From Nostocoides sp. (GTDB lineage: Bacteria > Actinomycetota > Actinomycetes > Actinomycetales > Dermatophilaceae): 64,000 nucleotides of DNA. The DNA lies in NCBI GenBank assembly GCA_016702415.1, contig JADJEA010000025.1:1-64000 (forward strand), written 5' to 3'. Shown here piece by piece: positions 25,338-33,021 of this stretch. A model generated the notes under the pieces. That model saw only the letters and a list, made by a program, of their open reading frames with translations, was not told the DNA's origin and made no database searches. The number at the start of each line of letters is the position of its first letter. Position 1 is the stretch's first letter. The position numbers and the translations under genes were made by a program.

Positions 25338-27449
25338 ATGGACGTCGCCACCTTCTCCCCCGCCCCGGCCCCCGCGACCGACCCCGCGCAGCCACCGCCG
25401 GGCATCGACCCCACGCCCGAGCCCACCGCGCGGGGGGCGCGCGGCATACCCGACAGTGGGGTTCGCCGACGGGGACGGCTCCAGCGGCTCGTGCGCGGGC
25501 ACGAGAGCGATCCGGCCTGGGTCCGGCCGGCTCTGCTGACTCTTCTCCTGGCGACCTTCGCGTTCTATCTGACCGGCCTGACCGCCAATGGCTACGCGAA
25601 CTCGTTCTACTCTGCCGCGGTTCAGGCCGGCAGCGCGAGCTGGAAGGCCTTCTTCTACGGCAGCTTCGACGCGAGCAATGCCATCACCGTCGACAAGCCA
25701 CCCGCCTCTCTGTGGGTGATGGCCCTGTCGGTGCGCCTGTTCGGGCTCAACTCGGCGGCGATCCTCGTCCCGGAAGTCCTCATGGGCGTCGCCTCCGTCG
25801 CCGTCGTGTATGCCGCGGTCCGCCGATACTGGACCCCCGCCGCCGGTCTCCTCGCCGGGCTCGTCCTCGCCCTGACGCCCGTGGCCGTCCTCATGTTCCG
25901 CTTCAACAACCCCGACGCTCTGCTCACCCTCCTCATGGCCGTCGCGGCCTACGCCACGCTGCGCGCGATCGAGCACGGCAGCACGCGGTGGTTCGTCGCG
26001 GCCGGAATCGCCCTCGGCTTCGGGTTCCTGACCAAAGCGCTCCAGGTCCTCCTCGTCGTCCCCGCGCTCGGACTCGCGTTCGTCCTCTTCGCCAACGCTC
26101 CGCTGCGCCGCCGCGTGACCGGTGCCGTCGCCGGGAGCCTCGCGATGCTCCTGTCCGCCGGCTGGTGGATCGCCATCGTCGAACTCGTCCCGGCGAGCAT
26201 GCGGCCCTATATCGGCGGCAGCCAGACCAACTCCTTCCTCGAATTGACCTTCGGCTACAACGGGATCGGCCGCCTCAGCGGGGCAGAGACCGGGTCGGTG
26301 GGACAGCGCGGCCCCAACTCCGGGACCGAATCCGTGTGGCGGATGTTCTCCTCCACCGTCGGGGGCCAGATCTCCTGGCTGATCCCCGCGGCACTGATCC
26401 TCCTCATCGCCGGGATCGCCCTGCGGGGCCGCGCCCCTCGCACGGACCTGCGCCGCGCGGCATACGTCGTCTGGGGTGGGTGGCTCCTGGTCACGATGGC
26501 GGTCTTCTCGATGATGGCCGGGATCTTCCACGAGTACTACACCGTCGCCCTCGCCCCGGCTGTCGCGGCCGTCGTGGGGATGGGCGCGGCCGAGGCGTGG
26601 GAGCGTCGCCGGTCGGTCAGCGGCGGGCTCATCCTCGCCGCCGCGACCGCTGCCGCCGCGGGCTGGTCCTTCGTTCTTCTTTCTCGGACAACGGCATACG
26701 GCTCGCTCCTGCGGGTGACCGTCCTCGTGGTCGGCCTGGCGGCCGCGCTCCTCTTCCTCGTCGTCTCCCGCCTGCACACCCGCGCCGTCCCGGTCGTCGC
26801 CGCAGCGGCGGTCCTCGCCGGACTCGCGGGCCCCGCGGCCTACAGCGTGACGACGATCGGGACGGGATACAGCGGCTCGATCGTCACCGCCGGACCGTCC
26901 ACGGGTGGTTTCGGTGGCGTCCCTGGCGGTATGCCGGGTGGTGCGCCGGGCGGTCTCCCCGGCGGAGTTCCCGGGACCGCGCAGGGTGGGGCACCCGGCG
27001 GGACCACGGGCGGGACCACGGGCGGGTTCACCGGCGGGCGCGGGGGCATGGGTGGACTGCTCAATGCGACCACCCCGTCGACCGAGGTCGTGGCCGCGCT
27101 GTCCGCTAATTCAGCGCAGTTCACCTGGGTCGCCGCCGCCGTCGGGTCCCAGAACGCCGCTGGCCTTCAACTGGCCACCCAACTCCCGGTCATGGCGATC
27201 GGCGGGTTCAACGGGTCCGATCCGAGTCCGACCCTCGCCCAGTTCCAGGCGTACGTCCGGGCCGGCCGGATCCACTACTTCCTCGCGGGGGGCGGCTTCG
27301 GCCAGCAGAACGGCGGCTCCAACGCCTCCAGTGAGATCTCCGCGTGGGTCAGCGCGACCTACACCTCCGTCCAGATCGGTGACCAGACCTTCTACGACCT
27401 GACCAAGCCCCTGTCGGGCACCGCCTCGACCTCGACCGCCACGTCGTGA
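25338..27449 (+). CDS. ArnT/PMT-type membrane glycosyltransferase (GT39-like)
   Basis: A 703-residue polytopic protein. After a Pro-rich cytoplasmic N-terminus of about 70 residues comes the first membrane helix, then the catalytic loop with NGYANSFYSAAVQAGSASWK and AITVDKPPASLWVMALSVRL. The acidic-residue/DKPP signature is typical of ArnT-like mannosyltransferases. About ten more helices follow. A glycine-rich linker (GGVPGGMPGGAPGGLPGG and GGTTGG repeats) leads to an extracytoplasmic C-terminal domain of about 130 residues, seen in actinobacterial YkcB-type proteins. It probably moves a sugar from a polyprenyl-phosphate donor to a surface acceptor. The next gene, GtrA, overlaps its stop. 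Confidence 0.85.
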   Translation: MDVATFSPAPAPATDPAQPPPGIDPTPEPTARGARGIPDSGVRRRGRLQRLVRGHESDPAWVRPALLTLLLATFAFYLTGLTANGYANSFYSAAVQAGSASWKAFFYGSFDASNAITVDKPPASLWVMALSVRLFGLNSAAILVPEVLMGVASVAVVYAAVRRYWTPAAGLLAGLVLALTPVAVLMFRFNNPDALLTLLMAVAAYATLRAIEHGSTRWFVAAGIALGFGFLTKALQVLLVVPALGLAFVLFANAPLRRRVTGAVAGSLAMLLSAGWWIAIVELVPASMRPYIGGSQTNSFLELTFGYNGIGRLSGAETGSVGQRGPNSGTESVWRMFSSTVGGQISWLIPAALILLIAGIALRGRAPRTDLRRAAYVVWGGWLLVTMAVFSMMAGIFHEYYTVALAPAVAAVVGMGAAEAWERRRSVSGGLILAAATAAAAGWSFVLLSRTTAYGSLLRVTVLVVGLAAALLFLVVSRLHTRAVPVVAAAAVLAGLAGPAAYSVTTIGTGYSGSIVTAGPSTGGFGGVPGGMPGGAPGGLPGGVPGTAQGGAPGGTTGGTTGGFTGGRGGMGGLLNATTPSTEVVAALSANSAQFTWVAAAVGSQNAAGLQLATQLPVMAIGGFNGSDPSPTLAQFQAYVRAGRIHYFLAGGGFGQQNGGSNASSEISAWVSATYTSVQIGDQTFYDLTKPLSGTASTSTATS

Positions 27450-27895
27450 CCGTCATGTCCAGGCAGGTCATCAGATTCGCTGTCGTCGGTGGCGCCTCCA
27501 CGGTCCTCCACCTCGCGCTGTTCGCCGGATTGCGTTCTGCCGGTATGCCGTCCGCCCAGGCCGCGAACCTCCTCGCCCTGGTGGTGGCAACCCTCGCCAA
27601 CACCGCGGCCAACCGGCGCTGGACCTTCGGGGTCCGCAGCGGGGGCCACTGGCGCCACCAGGCTCAGGGGTTCGTCCTCCTCGGCGTCAGCTGGGTCGTC
27701 ACGGCCGGCGCATTGGCGCTGGTCCACCGCCTGGTCGCGCACCCGGCCACGCTGGTCGAGACCGCCGCCCTCGGTGGTGCCACCGTCCTGGGGGCGGTCG
27801 TCCGCTACCTCCTCATGCGCGTCTGGGTCTTCCGCGGCGCGCCCCCGACCAACGCGCCGCCCGTCCGGGCGAGTGCCGTCCTGGCCCGTAGGTGA
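27446..27895 (+). CDS. GtrA-family membrane protein
   Basis: A 149-residue protein with four hydrophobic helices. It begins QVIRFAVVGGASTVLHLALF and includes the diagnostic NTAANRRWTFG and YLLMRVWVF motifs of GtrA. GtrA proteins are thought to move polyprenyl-phosphate-linked sugars across the membrane, which would supply the donor for the glycosyltransferase just upstream. The start at 27446 (GTG, with an ATG four codons on) overlaps the upstream stop, so the two genes are co-translated. Confidence 0.88.
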   Translation: MTVMSRQVIRFAVVGGASTVLHLALFAGLRSAGMPSAQAANLLALVVATLANTAANRRWTFGVRSGGHWRHQAQGFVLLGVSWVVTAGALALVHRLVAHPATLVETAALGGATVLGAVVRYLLMRVWVFRGAPPTNAPPVRASAVLARR

Positions 27896-27964
27896 CGGCC
27901 GGCGCGACCTGCGCGCACCCGCTTTGCCCCGCAGGCGCCTCGCCGGATATCGTTGCCGGGCCTG

Positions 27965-28054
27965 GGAGGTGTCGCCTAGTCCGGTCTATGGCGCCGCACT
28001 GCTAATGCGGTTTGGGTTAAACGCCCATCGAGGGTTCAAATCCCTCCGCCTCCG
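27965..28054 (+). tRNA. tRNA-Ser(GCT)
   Basis: A 90-nt class II tRNA. Acceptor stem GGAGGTG pairs with CGCCTCC, with discriminator G at 28054. The anticodon stem CCGCA/TGCGG encloses CTGCTAA, with anticodon GCT at 28001-28003. The long variable arm (TTTGGGTTAAACGCCCATC) is typical of serine tRNAs, and the T-arm is GAGGG TTCAAAT CCCTC. The CCA end is not encoded. Confidence 0.95.
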
Positions 28055-28078
28055 CCCATTGCCAGCCCACTGGCACGA

Positions 28079-28109
28079 CCCGGGCCCATCACGACGCGAT
28101 GGGCCCGGG
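28079..28109 (+). terminator. Terminator hairpin after tRNA-Ser
   Basis: CCCGGGCCCATC (28079-28090) pairs perfectly with GATGGGCCCGGG (28098-28109) around a 7-base loop, 25 bases after the tRNA end. Confidence 0.85.
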
Positions 28110-28298
28110 CAGGATCGGCCCGGCGAGATCGACCGGCCATCTGTGCCGGGCGAGGTCGCCCACGCGCCGTCTGAACCGGCCCTCCTCGACCACAGCAGCC
28201 CCGGCAGATTGGCCCCCGCCGACCACGCTTCACACGTCGTTTCAGCAGGCCGATTCGTTATCGGGTCGATCACACGGTCGGCGGCTACAGTTCAGCCC

Positions 28299-28844
28299 AT
28301 GACGGTCCCCCGATCACCGATGATCGACGATCCCCGGTTGTCCGAGCGGGTGTTACCAGCACTGCTCTCGGTGATCGAGAGGGGCGATTTCACCGGCCCC
28401 GTGATGCGCAAGGTCGCCAACGAGTGTCGGATGTCGCTCAACACGCTCTATTCGATCGTGCCGAGCAAAAACGCTCTCCTGCATGCCCTTGCGGTCCATA
28501 TCCAGACCAAGGCGCATGCCGAGGTGGTCGCGCAGACCACGCCCGGGGACGCGCCGGGACTCGCCCTGGCCGCCTTGTCCGCCGATCCCATGGACAGCGA
28601 TGACCCCGAGGGGCGGGAGCGAGTCGTCAACGATCAGCGGCTGACCTCCGTGCCTGGTCTGGCGTCGCCCTTCGCCCGTTCGGACGACGGCTGGCAGTCC
28701 GGTCGCCAGCAGGTGCTCACCTTCGGGTGGCTCGGGACGACATACAGCTACGCCCGCGGGATCCTGTCCGAGGAGGAGGCTCGGCGCTCGATCGACCACA
28801 TCGTCGACGCGGCCTATCTGCTCGAGGACCGGAACACCGGCTGA
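28299..28844 (+). CDS. TetR/AcrR-like transcriptional regulator
   Basis: A 181-residue protein with an N-terminal TetR-type helix-turn-helix: VLPALLSVIERGDFTGPVMR, then KVANECRMSLNTLYSIVPSK, where the recognition helix and the following aromatic fit the family. The C-terminal helices (ligand/dimer domain) end in SIDHIVDAAYLLED. The ATG at 28299 lies at the start of the conserved domain. Longer readings of the frame pass through the tRNA-Ser and GtrA regions and are not real. No obvious target gene is adjacent, since the LCP gene converges on it. Confidence 0.75.
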   Translation: MTVPRSPMIDDPRLSERVLPALLSVIERGDFTGPVMRKVANECRMSLNTLYSIVPSKNALLHALAVHIQTKAHAEVVAQTTPGDAPGLALAALSADPMDSDDPEGRERVVNDQRLTSVPGLASPFARSDDGWQSGRQQVLTFGWLGTTYSYARGILSEEEARRSIDHIVDAAYLLEDRNTG

Positions 28845-28890
28845 CCGGCTGACCAACACCGGATGACCAACACCGGCTGACGAACGGCTG
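28831..28890 (+). repeat. Short imperfect tandem repeats over the end of the TetR-like gene
   Basis: The words ACACCGGCTGACC and GACCAACACCGG recur three to four times with a period of about 15 bases, covering the stop codon and the convergent intergenic region. They look like replication slippage. Confidence 0.6.
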
Positions 28891-28919
28891 CGGGTGGCTG
28901 TCGTCGGCCAGCGCCGGGA

Positions 28920-30524
28920 TTAGTTGCAGATGTCCTGACCGGCGTTGCGGGTTTGCAGGGTCTCGGAGTCGGAGGCGGTGACCGTCATCGGTGGGAGCGC
29001 GGCATCACCCAGTCGGTTAGGCACTTCGACGGGATTGGCCGCACCGACACCCAGGTGCACGACGATGACAGCGCCCGCGCTTGAGTCTTGTTTGAGGATC
29101 GCCCCCGGGAACGCGGCGGCCACGGTCCGGGCCGCCTCGCTGCGGCCCTTGCCACAAAGCCCGAGCGTCCCCTTGGTCGCCCCCGCCTGGCCGTTGCGGT
29201 AGCCGTCGATCACGAAACCCTGGACGCGCAGGGCCTCGCCCGCCTGGACGGCCAGGCCGGTCACCCCGGAGTCGTTGCTGATGGCCACGGTGATCTTGTC
29301 GGGCCGCACGGTCAGCGGCGAGTCGACGGTCGCGGTCGACGTCGGTGTGGAGGGGCCCGAGTCGGTCGGGGTGCCCGGCAAGGGCCGGTCGTCGCGGATC
29401 GCCGCCCACAACGCCTTCGCCGAATCCTTCCACTGGACTCGGTTGGGGTCGGCGGGATACACCTCGACAGGGACCGTCACGAACTCGATGTTCTTGATCC
29501 CGAGATTGCGCAGGCTGTGCGCGATCGACGTCATCGTCGTCAGGCTCAGGCCCGGGTCGCTCGTCATCGAACTCGTCGCGGCATCGAGAAAAGCGAAGAG
29601 CCGATCCGGACGCAAGAGGAGCCGAGTGCTCGTCGCCTTCTGGGCGACCGAGGACAAGAACGCCTGCTGGCGCTTGATCCGGTTTAAGTCGCTGCCGTCG
29701 CCGAGGGTCTTCCGGACCCGGACATACCCCAGGGCCTGCTTCCCGTCGAGGACATGTCGGCCAGGGCTGAGGGTGAACTTCGAGTCCGCGTCGTCGATCG
29801 CCGTGGCTGTGCACACCTCCACCCCGCCCAAGGCGTCGACCATCGACTGGAATCCGCGGAAGTCCACGACGATGAAGTGGTCGAGATAGATCCCGGTCAA
29901 CCCCTCGACGGTCTTCATCACACACCCGGGACCACCCAGGTTGTAGTTGTAATTCCACTGCCGGAGCTCGCCATTGGCGACAGTCGAGTTGGGGTCGTCG
30001 CACTTCTTCGGTGCCATGGTCATCGAGTCGCGCGGGATCGAGACCACCAGGGCACGCGACCGATCGGCCGAAAGATGGACCACGAGGTTGGTGTCGGAGT
30101 GCGCTCCGCCCTCGATCGTGTCCTTGCCGTACTCCGTCGTCCCGATGCCCTGTCGGGTATCGGAGCCCATGACGAGGATGTTGAGGGGGGTCGAGGCCCC
30201 CGGAGCGACGCTGGAGGTCGAGGGGCGCCTCCCGAGGATGCGCGACACGTCGACCCGGGTGATATTGCCATTGAGCTTGAGATAGGCGGCGCCGGTCAGC
30301 ACCATGACCGCAACCAAGAGAGTGGCGACGACGCCGTAGGCGAGGTGGCGGCGGTGTTTTCGCCTGGCCGCACGGAGCGCGGTACGCGTGGGGACGGTCG
30401 ACGCCGCGGCGGTCTCGCTCGCGCCCAATGGCTCCGGCGCCACCAGATTCCTTTCCTCGGCGTATGCCGACCGCCCACCGAGCGCACGCGCCCGGACCGG
30501 AGGTCGCGGCATACACGATCCCAC
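28920..30524 (-). CDS. LytR-CpsA-Psr (LCP) family protein with LytR_C domain
   Basis: A 534-residue membrane-anchored enzyme that attaches polyprenyl-linked polymers (teichoic or secondary cell-wall glycans) to peptidoglycan outside the cell. One transmembrane helix (about 60-82, LAYGVVATLLVAVMVLTGAA) follows a basic N-terminus. The LCP domain (about 110-310) has NILVMGSDTR, TNLVVHLSADRSRALVVSIPRDS and the Arg-rich YVRVRKTLGDGSDLNRIKRQQ motif. A C-terminal LytR_C domain (about 400-490) starts KITVAISNDSGVTGLA. The start is uncertain, and MPRPP four codons in is equally possible. Confidence 0.9.
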   Translation of the reverse strand: MGSCMPRPPVRARALGGRSAYAEERNLVAPEPLGASETAAASTVPTRTALRAARRKHRRHLAYGVVATLLVAVMVLTGAAYLKLNGNITRVDVSRILGRRPSTSSVAPGASTPLNILVMGSDTRQGIGTTEYGKDTIEGGAHSDTNLVVHLSADRSRALVVSIPRDSMTMAPKKCDDPNSTVANGELRQWNYNYNLGGPGCVMKTVEGLTGIYLDHFIVVDFRGFQSMVDALGGVEVCTATAIDDADSKFTLSPGRHVLDGKQALGYVRVRKTLGDGSDLNRIKRQQAFLSSVAQKATSTRLLLRPDRLFAFLDAATSSMTSDPGLSLTTMTSIAHSLRNLGIKNIEFVTVPVEVYPADPNRVQWKDSAKALWAAIRDDRPLPGTPTDSGPSTPTSTATVDSPLTVRPDKITVAISNDSGVTGLAVQAGEALRVQGFVIDGYRNGQAGATKGTLGLCGKGRSEAARTVAAAFPGAILKQDSSAGAVIVVHLGVGAANPVEVPNRLGDAALPPMTVTASDSETLQTRNAGQDICN

Positions 30525-30577
30525 CCCATGGTGCCCAGCACAAACAGGGGTCGGGCCAGGTGCCCGGAGACACGACA

Positions 30578-30609
30578 GCGGCCCCGTCGGGAAGGACGGG
30601 GCCGCTGTT
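30578..30609 (-). terminator. Terminator hairpin after cspA
   Basis: CAGCGGCCCCGTC (30578-30590) pairs perfectly with GACGGGGCCGCTG (30597-30609) around GGGAAG. It starts 49 bases past the cspA stop on the minus strand and before the LCP gene. Confidence 0.85.
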
Positions 30610-30658
30610 GAGGGACGGACCTGACCGGGCCCAGCGCCCGGCAGGAGCCTGGACTAGG

Positions 30659-30862
30659 TCAGACCGGGCGAACGCGGTCGGCCTGCGGGCCCTTCGGACC
30701 CTGGGTGACCTCGAACTCGACCCGCTGGGCCTCGTCGAGGGTCCGGTAACCAGTGGTGTCGATCGCGGAGTAGTGGACGAAGACGTCGGGGCCGCCGCCG
30801 TCCTGGGCGATGAAGCCGAAGCCCTTCTCCGCGTTGAACCACTTCACAGTGCCCTGTGCCAT
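30659..30862 (-). CDS. cspA: Cold-shock protein (CspA family)
   Basis: A 67-residue single-domain cold-shock protein starting MAQGTVKWFNAEKGFGFI, with RNP1 (KGFGFI) and RNP2 (VFVHYSAI) intact. It binds single-stranded RNA and DNA and acts as an RNA chaperone. The ATG at 30862 gives the standard length. The long non-coding stretch upstream (to 31215) would provide the extended 5' leader typical of such genes. A perfect terminator follows. Confidence 0.96.
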   Translation of the reverse strand: MAQGTVKWFNAEKGFGFIAQDGGGPDVFVHYSAIDTTGYRTLDEAQRVEFEVTQGPKGPQADRVRPV

Positions 30863-31215
30863 TGAGGTGAATCTCTTTCTTTCATGAAGCGACGACATAC
30901 GCAAAGCACGCAATGCCGAGCTGCCAATGCCCTCCCCGCGCGGGCAGATAACCCCCCAACCACATGGTCCTCGCCCGCGAGGCGCTGACCACGGATGGAC
31001 TTGCTGAGAAACGCTTTTGTGCAACCGCGGGAGACGCTAGCACGATTCCGGCCGGAACGCGCGTCGAACCGGGACCAATCGTGGTGCCCAACACCTACCG
31101 AAGAGTAAGGTAACCCTTATCGACCACGGGTCGGGGGTATGCCGTTGCCCCCCAACCCCTTTCGACATCTCCGGAGGGCGCCCACGGGTGCAGTGCGGGC
31201 GCTCTCGCGGTGCGG
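30863..31215. other. 353-bp non-coding region upstream of cspA
   Basis: No gene is visible. The region should contain the cspA promoter and a long 5' untranslated leader, and possibly the end of the aroQ transcript. A relatively A/T-rich stretch lies at 31090-31125. A copy of the dispersed octamer (GTATGCCG) lies at 31137-31144. No promoter boxes could be assigned with confidence. Confidence 0.5.
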
Positions 31216-31680
31216 TTACCCCTGGGAGTATGCGAGCCGGTCGGCGATCGCGGCGACCGCGAACTCGTAGCCGCGGGTCCCGCACCCGGAGATCACCGCG
31301 AGGGCCAGCGGGGCGACATACGACAAATGCCGAAATGTTTCCCGTGAGTAAACATTTGAAATGTGAACTTCCACGACGGGACCCGAAACCGTCGCGAGGG
31401 CGTCGCGCAGGGCGATCGAGGTGTGGGTGTAGGCCCCGAGGTTGACGACGAAGCCGGCGCACTGGCGCAACTCGTGGACCGCATCGACGAGCGCGCCCTC
31501 GTGATTGCTTTGGCGGCAGTCGACCGCATACCCCAGCGCCTCCGCGGCGCGACGACACCGCTCCTCGACATCGGCGAGGGTCTCGGCGCCGTAGATGTGC
31601 GGCTCCCGCTCACCGAGGAGGTTGAGATTGGGACCATTGAGGACGGCGATCACGGCGGATCTGGCGGTGACGGCGGACAC
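31216..31680 (-). CDS. aroQ: Type II 3-dehydroquinate dehydratase
   Basis: A 154-residue shikimate-pathway enzyme that dehydrates 3-dehydroquinate to 3-dehydroshikimate. The type II pattern is complete: VLNGPNLNLLGEREPHIYG (catalytic Tyr region), CRQSNHEGALVDAVHE, NLGAYTHTSIALRDAL, and EVHISNVYSRETFRH with the catalytic His. The GTG at 31680 is taken as the start because it sits a few residues before the conserved IAVLNGPN strand. Further upstream the frame enters the divergent TPP riboswitch. It is divergent from the thiamine transporter operon. Confidence 0.95.
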   Translation of the reverse strand: MSAVTARSAVIAVLNGPNLNLLGEREPHIYGAETLADVEERCRRAAEALGYAVDCRQSNHEGALVDAVHELRQCAGFVVNLGAYTHTSIALRDALATVSGPVVEVHISNVYSRETFRHLSYVAPLALAVISGCGTRGYEFAVAAIADRLAYSQG

Positions 31681-31738
31681 GGCCCCAGTATGCCGCCCGC
31701 GTCGGCCGGGGCCGGCCCGGTGTAGTCTGACCGCACTG

Positions 31739-31826
31739 ACAGGGGAGCGCCATCGGGGCGCTGAGAGTGCGCACCAGCGCAGACCCTCGGACCTGATCCG
31801 GTTCGCACCGGCGTAGGGAGTCGAGA
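31739..31826 (+). promoter_or_regulatory. TPP riboswitch (THI element)
   Basis: The conserved blocks are present in order: GGGGAGC (31742-31748), GGCGCTGAGAGTGCGC with the CTGAGA core, GACCCTCGGACCTGATCCGG, and the closing GCACCGGCGTAGGGAGTC. It lies about 50 bases before the thiamine-binding lipoprotein gene, whose substrate it senses. A TAGTCT -10-like box is at 31723-31728. TPP binding should reduce expression of the three transporter genes. In actinobacteria this usually works by sequestering the Shine-Dalgarno. Confidence 0.93.
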
Positions 31827-31878
31827 CCATCTCCCCGGCATCGTGGCCGGGCCCTCCATGAGATTGGAGGACGTCACC

Positions 31879-33021
31879 ATGACACCAACCCGCCGCGCCG
31901 TCGTCGCGCTCGCCGGTCTGCTCACCCTCGCGGGGTGCGGATCCGGCTCTCCCGCAACGATGTCGACGAGTTCCAGCCCGAGTGCGTCATCCGGCACGAG
32001 CGTGTCCGGGTCGCCCTCATCGAGTTCGACGCTGTCGACGAGTTCCGCGCCTGTCTCCCTTGCGGGGACGACGCTCACCGTCGTCGCCCACGACTCGTTC
32101 ACGGTCAGCGACTCACTGATGACGCAGTTCGAGAAGTCGACCGGGATGACGGTCAAGGTCGTCGCGCCCGGGGATGCCGGCACCGTCGTCAACCAGTTGA
32201 TCCTGTCCAAGGACTCCCCCCTCGGTGATGTCGTGTTCGGGATCGACAACACCTTTGCGGGCCGCGCCGAGTCCGCCGGCATCCTCACGCCGTATGCCGC
32301 CCCCGGCCTCCCCGCCTCCGCCGCCGCCCTCGCGGCGGACGACAGCGGCCAACTCACCCCGATCGACTACGGCGACGTCTGTGTCAACGCCGACCGGACA
32401 TGGTTCTCCCAGAAGGGGATCGGCATACCCACAACGTTGGCGGACCTGACCCGGCCGGAATATAGGGACCTCCTCGTTGTGGAGAACCCGGCCTCGAGTT
32501 CACCGGGCCTGGCGTTCCTGGCCGCGACCGTCGGAGCGAGCGGTGACCCGGGCTTCGTCGACTACTGGACGAAGCTGCGGGACAACGGGGTCGAGGTGGC
32601 CAAGGGGTGGACCGAGGCGTACTCGACGGAGTTCTCGGGGTCCTCCGGCAAGGGCCCCCGGCCGCTGGTCGTGTCGTACTCCACGTCGCCGGCCTATGAG
32701 GTGCCCAAGGGCGGTGACGAATCCCGGACGGTGGCGCTCCTGGACACCTGCTTCCGGCAGGTCGAATATGCGGGCGTCATCAAGGGCGCGGCCAACGAGG
32801 CCGGCGCTCGCGCTTTCATCGACTTCCTGCTGAGCAAGCCGGTGCAGGAGGACATTCCGGGGGGGATGTATATGTACCCCGTCCTCGACACTGCGACGCT
32901 CCCGGCCGACTGGGTCACCTTCGCCCCGTTGTCGTCCTCCCCGATCCAGGTCAAGGCCGCCGACATCGCGGCCAAGCGGGACCAGTGGATCAAGGACTGG
33001 ACGGCCGCGGTCATCGGATGA
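31879..33021 (+). CDS. thiB: Thiamine ABC transporter, substrate-binding lipoprotein
   Basis: A 380-residue secreted lipoprotein. The lipobox LTLAGC is at residues about 14-19, followed by a Ser/Thr-rich linker. The periplasmic-binding domain starts TTLTVVAHDSFTVSDSL and carries VVFGIDNTFAGRAESAGIL and the PVQEDIPGGMYMYPVL segment typical of ThiB. The ATG at 31879 has a GGAGG site at 31866-31870 with 8-base spacing. The TPP riboswitch directly upstream supports thiamine or a derivative as ligand. It overlaps the permease start (ATGA). Confidence 0.93.
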   Translation: MTPTRRAVVALAGLLTLAGCGSGSPATMSTSSSPSASSGTSVSGSPSSSSTLSTSSAPVSLAGTTLTVVAHDSFTVSDSLMTQFEKSTGMTVKVVAPGDAGTVVNQLILSKDSPLGDVVFGIDNTFAGRAESAGILTPYAAPGLPASAAALAADDSGQLTPIDYGDVCVNADRTWFSQKGIGIPTTLADLTRPEYRDLLVVENPASSSPGLAFLAATVGASGDPGFVDYWTKLRDNGVEVAKGWTEAYSTEFSGSSGKGPRPLVVSYSTSPAYEVPKGGDESRTVALLDTCFRQVEYAGVIKGAANEAGARAFIDFLLSKPVQEDIPGGMYMYPVLDTATLPADWVTFAPLSSSPIQVKAADIAAKRDQWIKDWTAAVIG

